Positions 23,160 through 34,189 of a DNA stretch of 64,000 nucleotides are shown piece by piece. Positions within the stretch are counted from its first letter, which is position 1; each line of letters opens with the position of its first letter. Below the pieces are notes generated by a model. The model was not told the origin of the DNA, did no database searches, and saw only the letters and a program-made list of their open reading frames with translations. The DNA comes from Siphonodentalium dalli (taxonomy: Eukaryota > Mollusca > Scaphopoda > Gadilida > Siphonodentaliidae), in assembly GCA_032622095.1 (NCBI GenBank), contig CP136066.1, positions 97,669,319-97,733,318 on the forward strand, written 5' to 3'. Made by a program: the position numbers and the translations under genes.

Positions 23160-23913
23160 CTGCAAAGTGAAATACAATTTTACTACAAATTGTAACATAT
23201 CAACACTAAATTAACACATTTAAATGTACATCCATAGTTATTGAATTTAACTTTGTAAATTGGAAGTCCATGATATACATGTACATGTATGAATTTTACA
23301 TGGATGTGTTAGATTGATCTCATAAACTAAAAAAAGTATAAATATATGAATCAAGCTCTTTAAACAAGCAAATAATTGAGCAATGGTGTCAAATTATTTT
23401 CATACACTGTATTATCTCATATATTATGTACAGTATATATAAACCAAAAACTGATAATACAAAGTAACAACTGGTATCAGATGCATGACTTTATCACCAG
23501 TATTTACAAGAATTACTGAATACTGGACAATGAGTTACCGTGTAATTTTTTAACAATAAGGGATTTTCACCCATATGGTATCTCAGGATATGGACAGTTC
23601 AGATGGACCTATACAGTTATACAATGATTTTCCAGCTCACAACTAACATGATGTTAACAGTGTTGCTCTCAACTAAATAGTCAATTGAGCCTTTCACAAC
23701 AAGTATTTCAGATTTTTTAGGGCAGTTATTCAATTCCAATCAATTTATATACATGTACTAGCTGAGAAAGCTCCTCCCAAAATTGCCATTCAGAAAGGTG
23801 ATCAAAGTCATTTGTTGACATACATGTATTTATCGTTATTGCCATTAATAAATGTGGTCTTCAGATAACAGATTCCTTCAGGGTGTGTACTAGCTAAGCT
23901 ATTCAGTAGTTTT
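23160..23913. other. Non-coding, probably intron or spacer
   Basis: AT-rich with TACATGTA words. I see no exon, repeat unit or RNA. Confidence 0.4.
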
Positions 23914-25047
23914 CTATACATATCGATCTGAACTTTCCACATCCTGAGATACTAGTACATGTGCATTACATGTATATGTAGCTAAAATGTGGAAACCCAT
24001 AGACCCATCATGTTTTGATGAACCACTAACCCATGAACCTGGCTCACGAACACCTGGTTGCATGTCATATCGAGGTACAGCAATCTCAGAAAGCAGAACT
24101 TTAAAATAAAATGCTGTCAGTTTTGGTATCATGACATTAGTCTAGAGCACTTCATCCCTGAATATTCGCTCAATTATCATTTGATATGGCTTAACCGTTC
24201 TCGTTACAAAGTCTAACCAGTTATAACCAAGGACATTCAATTGGCCCTGGCATTGAAAGTAATATGGGTGATTTCTCTTCAGTCTCAGATGGTCTAGAAA
24301 GTTTTCCAGACAAAAGCTTTTTTGTGTTTCGACAGCATATCTTAAGGAGACTGGTTTATTCATCAGTAGATTATTTTTATCTCCAGGAGGCCTTTAGGGC
24401 CGTCGCTCTGAATGACCATTCCATCTGTGCTGGCAGCAAGGAATTTGTGAAGTTTACTGATAACTAGCCCCATTTGTTTTACGCTTGCATTGATTCCATT
24501 TTCCGCCTGCTTCATAATATATTCCTGGATAGTTGCAGGTTCAGCAAAAAGGCCAGTCCTTGTATGGATGTTTCCTTTGAAATTTGTATATAAAAGGGCT
24601 CGGATAATTGGTTCCACTTTGATTTTCGGATTGCGAGAGATAATTTTACCAAAGTTTGAGGCAGTCAGTCGTTTTTTTCTCTCTGCGCGCCATAGTGAAG
24701 AAGTGCTTTGGTCCCTTGTATTGACTTCAAGTTGAGTGATAAAGTCATCTGATACTTCAACATGCTTTTTGAAATAGCTGGATTTCATTTCCTCCAATTC
24801 AGTGAGTGTAACATCAGCTTCTGTTTGAGGACATTCATCGCCATACTTCAGTTTTGCCCTTTTGCTCGAGTCTATTTTGGATAAGGCCATTTTTCTTTTC
24901 CGCTTCCTGTCCTTGTATTTCGTTCTCTTGCAAATCATTGATTTTCCATGTTTTTTTGCCCGAACGTTGAATAAATTGACAAATGCTGGTCCTGGAGATG
25001 TTCTCCCATACAACAGGTGACCATTTAGGTCCTAGAAGTGATCTCAA
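23914..25047 (-). pseudogene. YqaJ-like nuclease domain relic
   Basis: The minus-strand pieces run in order. A basic linker comes first (KYKDRKRKRKMALSK), then the YqaJ/lambda-exonuclease-type core: 'SLWRAERKKRLTASNFGKI', RALLYTNFKGN, 'GLFAEPATIQEY', 'AASTDGMV', 'GLLEIK', and after a frameshift 'HPYYFQCQGQLNVLGYNWLDF' and 'ERIFRD'. The E-x-K of the second-metal motif and the D of STDG are present, as expected for the PD-(D/E)xK fold. Lesions are a frameshift at about 24365-24380, a TAG at 24142-24144 (after DEVL, where homologues continue to a 'MxPKLxxFYF' tail), and a frameshift near 25015-25030. In invertebrates this domain often sits in transposon-borne genes. Confidence 0.8.
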
Positions 25048-25068
25048 ACCTCCACCGTAACATCTTGC

Positions 25069-26460
25069 TTACCATGATCCTCTGTTACACCGGTTGTAAA
25101 ATTTACCACCATCAAATTTAGCTCGGATTGACATCCAGACTTCAGCCATGTTTGTGGTGTTATTACCAATCAGGGCTTAGTCCACAGGCCTCCATTGCTT
25201 CTTCTGAAGTACAGGAATCCCAATATTTTTGGCAATGGTCTTATCTGGCATAGCAGACCGCATCTTTATGGCACATCTGACACCACTAGTTAGTCTCATC
25301 CGCACTACCTTTGAGAGTTTACCAGGACCTTTATACTCTGGCTTTTCCAGGACAAGCTTTTCCAAACTTCCTCTCAAACACTTGCATGCATGATTGGCAC
25401 ATTCAACCTTTGTAACTCTGCAACCCCAATTTGGTACATGCTTTTGTATGTCAGCAAACACACTGCTATCGCCATCACCAATCATCTCCATATATCTGAG
25501 GCCATGCTTCGATTCGGCTTCTAAAAAACCTTCCAAAATGATATCAGACTCCATAGCCTGGCTGCTCTTGTTCCAATTTTTGTGGCATTGGTGGTCTGGT
25601 ACTTTCTCGGATTTGTTGGAATAGAAGGTACACACGAAGCAGTGTCGATTTCTGACACCAAGATGAAGAATCTTGCCCGTTGCTGCTCCTATGATCACCC
25701 CGACACCACCCATGGCATTATACGTATGTTTGTGAGCTCTTTTTGACCACCCACCATCTGTTACAACCGTTATTTTTGGAACACCTTCATCAAAATTACC
25801 CTTCTCTTCTGCAATCTTTCTCTCTTCAGCACCAGCTGTTTTGATGTCTTCTTCCAGCTCTTTCTTCCACCAGGCACTTACCTCATCTTCAACTGCTGTA
25901 AAAGTTGATTGTGACATTGATGGCAGACCTATAGTTCCGAATATCTCATTCAATTGAGTCACACCGCAACAGTCCCCAGGCAGCCCAGACTGCTCGTGCA
26001 TTGACATCAAACCTCCGATGTTTAGAGCTACTTTGGATGAGAGGACTGGATGAAAAGACAATAGTTTTCCCACAACCGTTGCAACGGACTGTAATGAAGG
26101 TTGCATAGCCTTGATGCTTCTCCTCATGTAGGAAATCAATAATCTTCCTATTTGGACACTTCTTGGCAAGGCGTTGAGCTTTGGAGCATGACATTACATG
26201 CTGGATGACATTATTGAATCCAAATGACAGACGGTCCATGTTGAATAGCCGGTATCCCTCAGGCAGTACCCGATCTTTTTTAGCGAGTCTCAATTTTAGC
26301 GGCTTCCCCTTATAGCGGCGGACTGAGAATCTGACCCGAGGTTTGTACTCATCATTCACCTTTTCCAGGCATGATCTATCCATCACACGGAACCCACCTT
26401 TTACATAAGGTTTCCCTCCAGCAGCGTTGAACTGAGATGCTTTTTCTTGTATTACCCATT
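25069..26460 (-). pseudogene. Mutator-like transposase domain relic, fused upstream of YqaJ
   Basis: The minus strand opens with 'EWVIQEKASQF' (about 26450), a PYVKGGF turn and a CxxC knuckle (RCNGCGKTIVF), then FDVNARAVWAAWG. After a frameshift near 25970 comes 'GVTQLNEIFGTIGLPSMSQS' and a transposase-like core. The core has 'VVTDGGWSKRAHKHTYNAMG', RNRHCFVC, 'ECANHACKCLRGSLEK' and a run ending PVLQKKQWRPVD. The TDGGW aspartate and the later GDGDSSVF fit an RNase-H-like acidic core, as in the invertebrate 'Mutator-like' transposase domain (family from memory). Stops at 25177-25179 and 25069-25071 interrupt the continuation NTTNMAEVWMSIRAKFDGGK that leads into the YqaJ part. The gene is dead. 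Confidence 0.8.
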
Positions 26461-27406
26461 CTGAGCAAAGTGACTACTGGGGCAGTGAGACAGTACTCAA
26501 CAGGCCCTGAACTAACACAATACACCTTCCAAGAGCAGTGAGACAGTTCTCAACGGGCCCTTCTCAAATACAAGATGATACTTTTAATGGCAGTGAGACA
26601 GTTCTCAACAGACCATGTGCATGATGTTCAGATTGATTTAGATACAGAAAACTTTCATATTTCAATATGCAGTTCCAATTCACTATAATGCATCTGAGTA
26701 TTTTCACAGCAAACACAGCATCATCTGCAAACAACTAGCCACTAAGAAAACTGCCCAGTGTTACAGTGAAGCTGGATTTCACAGATGACCAGTTTATCTG
26801 AAACCAGGTCATCATAATCTGCTGTCCACATGGACTGTCTTCACTAATCAAAATACAGTCTGCACCAAAATAAACTGTCTAATGTTAGCAATTTTGGCCA
26901 AACAAATAACACCTGTGTTTAGGGTTACATGGTCTATAGCAATTAGGGTACACATGTGGATCATTGACAATTCAATCTAGAAAGCTTCAAAATTCTGATT
27001 AATTGAATGGTTCAATACTAAATATTGTTATCTGGAATTATTCAGAGCAGTAATAAACTTTTCAATGTTTTTATGCAAATTATAGGAGGATGAAAATGAG
27101 TAAGATGTCTTTCGATGCCCTTCCTACTGTATGTAAAAACAGCTTTGTCCACAGTCCAATAAAATGTTGGGTAGGCACCTTTCTCTATGGTAGGTAGGGA
27201 AACCCTAAACACAGGGGAATTTTTTTGGGGCATAATTTAACTCTTTTCACTCCACATGTACCGTATGTTTCAATGCCAAATACCAGTAATATTATTGGGA
27301 ATTTTCTCCACAATTAATAATCATGCTGACACTATTATTAGGCATCTGACAGTTGTTGACAAACTTTACTTACCTATTTACACAACAATACTAGTAAGAA
27401 TACATC
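26461..27406. other. Spacer with a triplicated 23-bp word
   Basis: GCAGTGAGACAGTTCTCAAC recurs at 26482 (one mismatch), 26535 and 26590, each followed by a form of (A/G)GGCCC. Nothing else is recognised. Confidence 0.6.
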
Positions 27407-28175
27407 TCACATCTCCAGTGCTCTGCCAGAGGTTTTCAAAAACCTCAGCAGCCACACATCAGCTAGTTCTCTGATCGGATGCACTCCATCTGTGTAGAGC
27501 AAAACGTTAAAGGAATAGTGTCCTTTCTCCCCTTTCCTTTTCCTGCCATGTTCCAAGTCTAAATTAAACATAGGGCAAAATACTCCTCTCTCTTGGTTGA
27601 ATTGTTTAATCCAAGTATTGATCTTTCCTATTCTTCTGGCAAGAATCTCTTCCTCAAATTCACACTCAACAAAGTCAATGTTATGATAAACTTTTTACAT
27701 GGGATTCTTTGATCCGGTTCCATCGCATCAAACTCATGGGTGGAATTTCAAAAAGAAAGATCTTTAAATTAGGATATTGGTCATACCTGGCCACAATTTC
27801 CACAAATGACTCTGTTAAATTACTGAATGCTTTCTCGTCAGTGTCGTCATTCAGATACACAAACCCCTGACCATGAGGATTAATGGTTAGGTCACATGTT
27901 CCCAGCCATAAATAAATATGGTAAAGATTCCCACTCTCACCAAGTTCCTTCAAGTCATTGTGGACTAGAGACATTTTTCTTCTCAGAGTTGCACCTGATG
28001 TATACCAGAATTGAATATCTCTTCCAAGCTGCAACGATTCTTGTGAAGTTTCAACATATTTCCCTTTGCTGTCAGAAATTACAATTGTACTGGAACTGCC
28101 CTCAGTACTCAATCATAGTCGCTGAATTTCAGCTTTCAAGATTTCATTCTCATTCAAAAGTTTAGAAAAAGACAT
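27407..28175 (-). pseudogene. SGNH/GDSL-type hydrolase relic
   Basis: The minus-strand frame starts at an ATG (28173-28175) with a short coiled-coil-like lead (LLNENEILKAEIQRL), meets a TGA (28113-28115) and continues. It then reads 'STIVISDSKGKYVE' (block I, Asp-Ser nucleophile), 'WYTSGATLRRKM', 'IYLWLGTCDLTINPHG' (block III-like, G-T-C-D where SGNH enzymes have G-x-N-D) and 'IFLFEIPPMSLMRW'. At 27692-27696 a five-A run shifts the frame; four As would restore it. The other frame goes on KVYHNIDFVE to 'VLLYTDGVHPIRELADVWLL', which holds the D-x-x-H pair, and stops at 27407. Two lesions make it a pseudogene. It lies about 950 bp upstream of the transposase relic on the same strand, and SGNH modules also occur in other mobile elements. 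Its substrate cannot be inferred. Confidence 0.75.
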
Positions 28176-28662
28176 TATGAAATATTAGACCAGCTTAAAA
28201 AACAATAAAGAATGATCAAAACGTAATGTTGCAAAGCAGCACAGTCTCTAATATACCAATGGACGGCGAACTTGCTTTTCATACTTTACCTGTTTTAGTG
28301 TTTACCTGTCGATGTTTACAAAAACAAACTCAAATTCCCTGTTAAATTTTCAACTGTACGTGTCTATCAAAGAAGCGATCGTCACTAAATTTCGAACGTA
28401 TCTAACGCAAACTTATCAAGTATGTTTTATCAACTAATTGATTCACTTACCCCTCAAACGATCACAAATTATTAACTTGATGTCGATTCCGCGGGCAGAA
28501 TCGACCAGGAAAACGGAAGTGACCGAACCACACTCGATACGTAAATACGCCAATTTGTATCACGCGGTCGCAATTAGAAGCCATAGATTCATATTATGTC
28601 AACATTAGATATTGACAACATGTAATTTTTATGTGATCTTCTATAAGATTTTGATATATATA
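28176..28662. other. Spacer, possible promoter of the SGNH relic
   Basis: No gene is visible. The stretch 28470-28570 is richer in CpG (CGATTCCGCGGGCAGAATCG, ATACGTAAATACGCC, CACGCGGTCGC) than its surroundings and lies upstream of the SGNH start on the minus strand. That makes it a weak promoter candidate. Confidence 0.25.
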
Positions 28663-28989
28663 TTACACGTTATCTGGTATTATTATTAAACATCGTATAT
28701 ATATATAGCGAACTATTTCGGCGGAGTGATATGTATCTTCCAGAATTTGTCTCTGTTTACGTCGCATTGGCTCCAGATTTTTGGTAAAACTTGATGCCGA
28801 CTGTAAGTAATCGATGGCGCGATCGCTTATGAAAACAACATAGTGTGACTCAACAAACGAGTATCCAATTGTGTTACGGACACATGAGTTGATATAACAG
28901 CCAGTTCGTTTTATTTTCACCATCGTAAAATAAGCACGTTTATCAACACAGGAACGATCACTCACCAATGGCTGACAGCATTTCCCCAA
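28663..28989 (-). CDS. Unassigned 108-codon open frame
   Basis: This open frame has a balanced composition (VESHYVVFISDRAIDYLQSA, EPMRRKQRQILEDTYHSAE) and lies between the SGNH and LINE endonuclease relics on the same strand. I do not recognise the product. It may be an exon fragment of the large element or chance. There is no splice site or homology to decide. Confidence 0.2.
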   Translation of the reverse strand: MGKCCQPLVSDRSCVDKRAYFTMVKIKRTGCYINSCVRNTIGYSFVESHYVVFISDRAIDYLQSASSFTKNLEPMRRKQRQILEDTYHSAEIVRYIYIRCLIIIPDNV

Positions 28990-29189
28990 TTTGTTGTTGC
29001 TCGTAATCTGTTTTGAAGTGTGATATTTCAGTAATGGGTACGTTTTTCGAAAATCGACGACGCCTTGTCACTAGATGGAGTCAGGAATTACATGAAGGTA
29101 CATTCATCGATTCTGTACTGAAATTTATGAAATCAGGAATTTGTCTTAAATTTTTAACATGGGAAACCTATGGGGGGGGGTTAAATTTC

Positions 29190-30325
29190 CACTTTACCTC
29201 CCTCTTAAATGCAAGACGGTGAGCTCAACGAAAACGACGTTGCGGGACTAGATTTTTGAGTTGCAGATAGCAACACACTAACTAAGTCGGAGTTAAATAT
29301 ATCCAATGTATTTTCATTGGTAATAGTTGTTGGAAGATTCGCAAAATCATTACTCAGAATAAGTTTATATCGTTCAATGTCGATTTTATTCCAATTTATT
29401 GTTTTCCGACGAGGATTATTAGAGTTATCGGACGTTATACTCGGGATGAGTGCTGTGCAATTCACTGGCGGATGGTTCGAAGTGTTGATGGCGTCATCAT
29501 CTAAAATTGAATAATTAGACATGATTTCAACTCTACATTCGTGTACAATAATGTGATCAATGAGCGAAGACGATGCTTCGGGACAATATGGCACAAAGGA
29601 CACACATGGGCCTTTACATGACTGTAATGACATCAGCGAAACCATATTGTGCTCGCTAAGAAACATTTCCAACGCGTCCGATCTGGCACTACGTTTAGGC
29701 CCTACTTTGGAATACTCTGAGTTTGTTCTGGGAAGATGCGCATTGAAATCTCCCATCAAGATAACTGATCCACAAGACGAGTAAGTTTCGATCAGTTCAG
29801 AAAGATCGGACAAGCATTTCAAGTATGATTTTTCTGGATAATTTGTGCTCGGAAGATAGACTTGGAATATGAATAGAAATTGTTTGTATTCAAGTCTGAG
29901 ATGAATGCCAATGATACTACGGTGGACGCATTTTGGTTGACCGAGATTTCTCAACGAGGAATGCGACACCATCTCGATAATAACTACCACCCGTTTCCGT
30001 AGTGATAGCTCTACCACATTTGGCGACACTGTCTTGTGTAATTATGGTGGATTTGATCTAGAAAAGAAATTGAGTTATGATCGAGCCAATGCTCCGAGAT
30101 TCCAACTATGTCATAACTCTGTGCATATTGATATAGTAAAGAGGACAAGTAAGAGGCACTGGATTGGATACCAGTGGCGTTCCATGAGATCACATTGACA
30201 GGGCTATAATAAACAGGTACATTATTACACGAAAGTGAATTACGTTGTTCAGCCATGATAATTCGTATTGAATGAGTCTTTGGGTCGGTCACCGAATGAT
30301 CTCCAAGGGCAACTATATACATTTG
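29190..30325 (-). pseudogene. LINE apurinic-type endonuclease relic, copy B
   Basis: On the minus strand two overlapping frames give one endonuclease/exonuclease/phosphatase domain. The upstream frame (30322-30011) has 'NVISWNATGI' and 'DIVGISEHWL', the metal-binding N and E. The downstream frame (30029-29205) has 'VYLPSTNY', 'VILMGDFNAHL' (GDFN box) and 'SLIDHIIV'. The final S-D-H box is read as SNH. The frame switches at about 30011-30029. The copy stops near 29190 with the same 21 bp (CACTTTACCTCCCTCTTAAA core) found at 16.17 kb in LINE copy A, so the two fragments look like complementary halves of one family. The reverse transcriptase is missing here. Confidence 0.85.
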
Positions 30326-30423
30326 GTGGCCAGAAATTTACCGAACAGATGCGCGAACACGCGTCCGCTGGTAATGTGATCCTCGCCGACATGCTATCTC
30401 GAACAGTTTTGCAGGACATAACT

Positions 30424-30700
30424 TTAAAAGGGAACTGTTAATAAAACTTTTTGTTCAGTAAAATAAACTATACCAGTGTCATAATGTAGAATTAAGGTTA
30501 CTAAAAACGAATCATATTCGAAAACATCAACTTATAGCGTAAAAATCGAGATTTTAATGCCTTTTTGACGTCGAAAATAATAAGGAAAAACTAAAAAGCC
30601 ACTCGCCAGTTTTATGTGCACAAAGAAGCGTGACGTCAATGGCGGAACGCAACTTTTTTTCGGATGATGGAATAAGACGTAAACATGTCCACGTGTTTTC
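30424..30700 (+). promoter_or_regulatory. Promoter-like sequence resembling the right-arm outer end
   Basis: It starts TTAAAAGGGAACTGTTAA, the inverse of TTAACAGTTCCCATTTAA at about 38056-38073. It has a CRE-like TGACGTCA at 30631-30638, as the right arm does at 37873-37880, and a CACGTG further on (about 30692). TTAA borders both ends. If 30424 and 38073 are true termini, they would delimit a 7.65-kb element. Confidence 0.45.
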
Positions 30701-31371
30701 TCATTTGTTTTGTTTATGGCGACTTACGATACAAATCTACTATTTTCAACAATTTGGACATTTAGAAAGTATTGATGACTGAAGTGTGTAATCATATAAT
30801 ATCACGGAGTTGTGCTTGGACTATACGTTGGACGCTGTTTTGAGAATTTTCGATGAATATTGTGAATTGGATTTTCGATTCTGGACAGTCACAGTGGACT
30901 GGTGGAGGTTGACGTTTCGCAATTGAAACAAATTGACACTTTAATTGACAGATTTATGTTTTAGAGGAATGTTTATCAACCAAGAATCAAAATTATTGGA
31001 CTGTAATGTGCATAGAACAGTTGTCTGCAGTTTTCAACACATTCTTGGTGGAAAAAGATTCTAAAACTACGATGGCAATTTGGGAAGTAAATCACCTATT
31101 TTCGATGTTTTTTCCGATGGTAATCCGACGTGGGCCGTATTCAACAATGCAGGCAAGGAGCTGATGCTGAACTCTTCCAATTTGATGATTATTTATTATA
31201 ATTAATAAAAAATTTTTTTTAACAATTTCGCTTGTATATATTCTCCAAAATCAGTTGGACAAGTGTAGGTGAACAACCGATATACATTGTACATACAATA
31301 ATAGCCTGATCGAGTTAAAATAGATTCATTGATCGGTCTTCCTGGAACATTGCTCACTGTTGTATTGTAAG
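30701..31371. other. Spacer with possible plus-strand coding remnant
   Basis: From about 31063 to 31204 the plus strand is open and reads NYDGNLGSKSPIFDVFSDGN then PTWAVFNNAGKELML before a stop. The composition is protein-like but I recognise no family. Shorter pieces lie at 30.72-30.92 kb. This is weak. Confidence 0.2.
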
Positions 31372-31689
31372 AGGGGAGACCTCTAAATTTCTTGAACATT
31401 GTTTAAGAATTTGTAGATGTTTAACCACACAGTTGATTGTTTCGTACCATATTTTTTGTCATTTCACACCATATACATTTGTATATTTTGTTGGTTCCCA
31501 CAAATGGTAATTGGTCATGCATATGCAGCGTACCATGTGAAAAATTATTTTAATTTTGTTAACTTAATGAAAGCGAACATGTTTACGATTTAAAGTTACG
31601 TGATGATGACAACCCGACAATTACATGTAAACATATTTCTTTCTTTTTTTGCGAAAAAAAATTAACAAATTGCAATTGTGGCAACAAAG

Positions 31690-32855
31690 TTAAAGATACA
31701 TAATCCGAATTAACGCTTGCATATTACTATTTCCTTGGCTTCGGGTGTAAACATATTTGATTCGAGTCGAGCCCGTGTTGACCACAAAATGTTGATAAAT
31801 AACAGGTTTTGGGCAATTGTTTACTATTGTTGACTGGTTACAGGGGGGGGGGCGGAAAAAAACTGCAGAGACACAGGGTGGAAAAAACTGTTTTCTTCGG
31901 TTTGGGTACCCCCCCCCCCCCAAAACAGCAAAAACTGCAGTTTTTTTCCACTGACCATTGCCCCCCCCCCCCCCCCCCCCAGAAAAATCAAATCTACCCC
32001 AGCTGGACAACAACTCGGTTTGACCGGAAACCGAAAAAAACACCGGAGCATACAATTCACGAGAAGGTGCTTGGTAACTTAGTTTAGATTATTATGACTA
32101 AAATGGTCATTGTCTACCAGTAGAACGCAGATTTGTACCTCGTGATGTCATGACATGTACAAACATGTATATTGGTGATCGCAACGCTATGTATGCACTT
32201 TAAAAAATGACAACTAGTCATTACCTCGACTTTGAAAAAGATGCAAATGAGATGAGTGAGATACCAGCATATAACTGTTTTCTGATACCATTGGAGGAGA
32301 AATTGTTTAATACATGGGATAGTTCTGCAGTAAAAATTTGCCAGATAAGCGATCGCAGGGTAGAATTCTGCATTCGACTGGTAGACACTGACATAGTCGG
32401 CATTATTAAGAGGGTTAATGGGGTCAATATCACATGTAAACCAAGACAGTGGTTATCCAAAATTGTTTTATGTGGATTGTACTACTCATGTATATATGAT
32501 TTGGATATTAAGGTTAATCCATATTCTATAAAATGAGAGAAAATTGAAGTTGTGAGTCTGAAAATACATATTTGGAAAAATATTACATGCAAATTTTTCC
32601 CGACAACCTTCCCCCCTAAATGAATAAGGAAAAAAATTACGTGTAAATTTTGTTACGCCTAGGTACCCCACCACCCCCCGGTACGTTGTGTCCCGCAGTT
32701 TTTGTCCGCCCCCCCCCCCCTTCCCCCTGCTGGTTAGCATATTTTTTTTTTTGGGCCATTAATCGATTCTGATAACCGAAGCGGCATTTCAAAAAAATGT
32801 TTGTTGTTGGAATCTAATAACATGGGAACCATCGAATCGGTTTGAGTAACTTTAA
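31690..32855 (-). mobile_element. TTAA-flanked MITE, copy 3, split by a nested insertion
   Basis: It runs from TTAAAGATACATAATCCGAA to GGTTTGAGTAACTTTAA, inverted relative to copies 1 and 2. It is the counterpart of 19106-19543 and is interrupted at 31841-32729. Confidence 0.75.
31841..32729. mobile_element. Nested hAT-like element with G-rich inverted ends
   Basis: The left end CAGGGGGGGGGGCGG then AAAAAAACTGC matches the inverted right end CAGGGGGAAGGGGGGG...GCGGACAAAAACTGC. CTGGTTA lies on both sides (31834-31840 and 32730-32736). CAGGG termini with a 7-8 bp duplication are typical of hAT. The uninterrupted site TGACTGGTTAGC is seen in the left-arm copy of the host MITE near 19.22 kb. G/C runs at 31.84, 31.91, 31.96 and 32.71 kb could form quadruplexes. 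A 109-codon plus-strand frame (32207-32536) has no recognised domain. Confidence 0.75.
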
Positions 32856-33111
32856 TGTTATTTCCAAAAAATCATACGGTATACTCAATGGTACAAATTG
32901 TCGAAATGATACATGTACCGGTATGAAATGTCCAGAACCCTGGTGCGAAACATCTCGTATGTCAAACTTCTATGGCACGAAATGTCCAGCAACCTATTGG
33001 CTGTTCAGTCCATTGCACATTATAATTTATTTCCAAATAAAGGTAATACTAAATATTAAAGCAGCGTTTAGTGTTAAGTTCAATCTTGAACTAATTGTAC
33101 ATGTGATATAG

Positions 33112-33270
33112 TCACAGGGGCTTGTTGTAAAGAAAACAAGTAAAATTGAGGGTGCCACTTTATCAAACATTATAAATGCATCAATATTCTATTGATATAC
33201 ATGTAATGCTTTACAAACGCATGTTTTTGTATGTATATTTGTACTTGTTTTCTTAACAAGCCCCTGTGGC
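33112..33270. repeat. Foldback unit CACAGGGGCTTGTT
   Basis: CACAGGGGCTTGTTGTAAAG and AAACAAGTA pair with TACTTGTTTTC and TTAACAAGCCCCTGTG about 100 bp later. It lies in a stretch (33.03-33.37) absent from the left arm. Confidence 0.7.
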
Positions 33271-33400
33271 CTCAGTTTAAGTATAGGAAGCCATGACTTA
33301 TCTGCGAGAGAGCTCTGGATCTCTTGTTCACTCATTGTGTGACCACTGAAATCAGAGACGTGGCTAGATAGTCTCCCCATTGGGGAGGGGGGTCCACCTT

Positions 33401-33873
33401 CAGCCCTGGGAATTAAGGAAAATTTGCCTAGGTGAAGGAAATCGGCCTAGGCAAAAACAGATTTTACAAAAGCAATTTTGCAACCATATTGCCATCTCAA
33501 ATCAATATGATTCAATAATAACATGAATTGCCCAGAATTGCCTAGTTATTTTGCGGAACATTATTTCCAGGCCATTACTCAACATACATGTATATGTACA
33601 ATTCCACAAATCATCTCCAAAATAAGTGTCCCTATAACGGGTAGCTACTACGGTAGTAGTTAGTGGCCCAGTGCCATGGAAACAATTGTAGGACAATATA
33701 TGTAATGAGTTATTTAAGGAAATCATTTTGGCTAAAGAGGTTCTATTTCTGATATACACAAATCAATTTTAGTAACCCAATGAACTTGTTTTACCTAGGA
33801 AATATTATTGCCTAAGCAAACCGATTTTGCCTATGCTTTTACCTAGGTATTGCCTAGGCTAATTCCCAGGGTG
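33401..33873. mobile_element. CCTAGG-rich TIR element with empty site in the other arm
   Basis: Ends CAGCCCTGGGAATTA and TAATTCCCAGGGTG pair. CACCTT flanks both sides (33395-33400 and 33874-33879). The left arm has a single AAGGTG at 18879-18884, the empty site. The 473-bp body repeats the words GCCTAGGC, ACCTAGGT and GCCTAAGC near both ends. Confidence 0.8.
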
Positions 33874-34189
33874 CACCTTGATACCTGTATGTTACGACAG
33901 CACCCCTTGGAAGGAAGTTTCCTACTGATGGCTATATCGGTCCAACTTTTTTTCGAATTTTTGCCCGGTACGGCTTGTTATCAAACTACATTTGTACATG
34001 TACTTACTGTAGGTGAATATCACTTCAATTTGCCTTAAATTGAGTAATATAGTTTTAGGCTTTACAACATGGCATAATTCTATTTCACTGTTAAATAATG
34101 CATAGACAATGATTTTTTGTGATGTCACTCATTTGAAAGAGTTGTCCATACATGTAGTACACTGTTACTAAGAGGCAAACTAATTAATG

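Noticed and set aside
28113-28115. TGA as selenocysteine in the SGNH gene
   Set aside because: No selenoprotein context in this family, and a second lesion shows the copy is dead.
31690-32087. Open frames rich in glycine or proline
   Set aside because: They arise from G/C homopolymers at the ends of a nested transposon.
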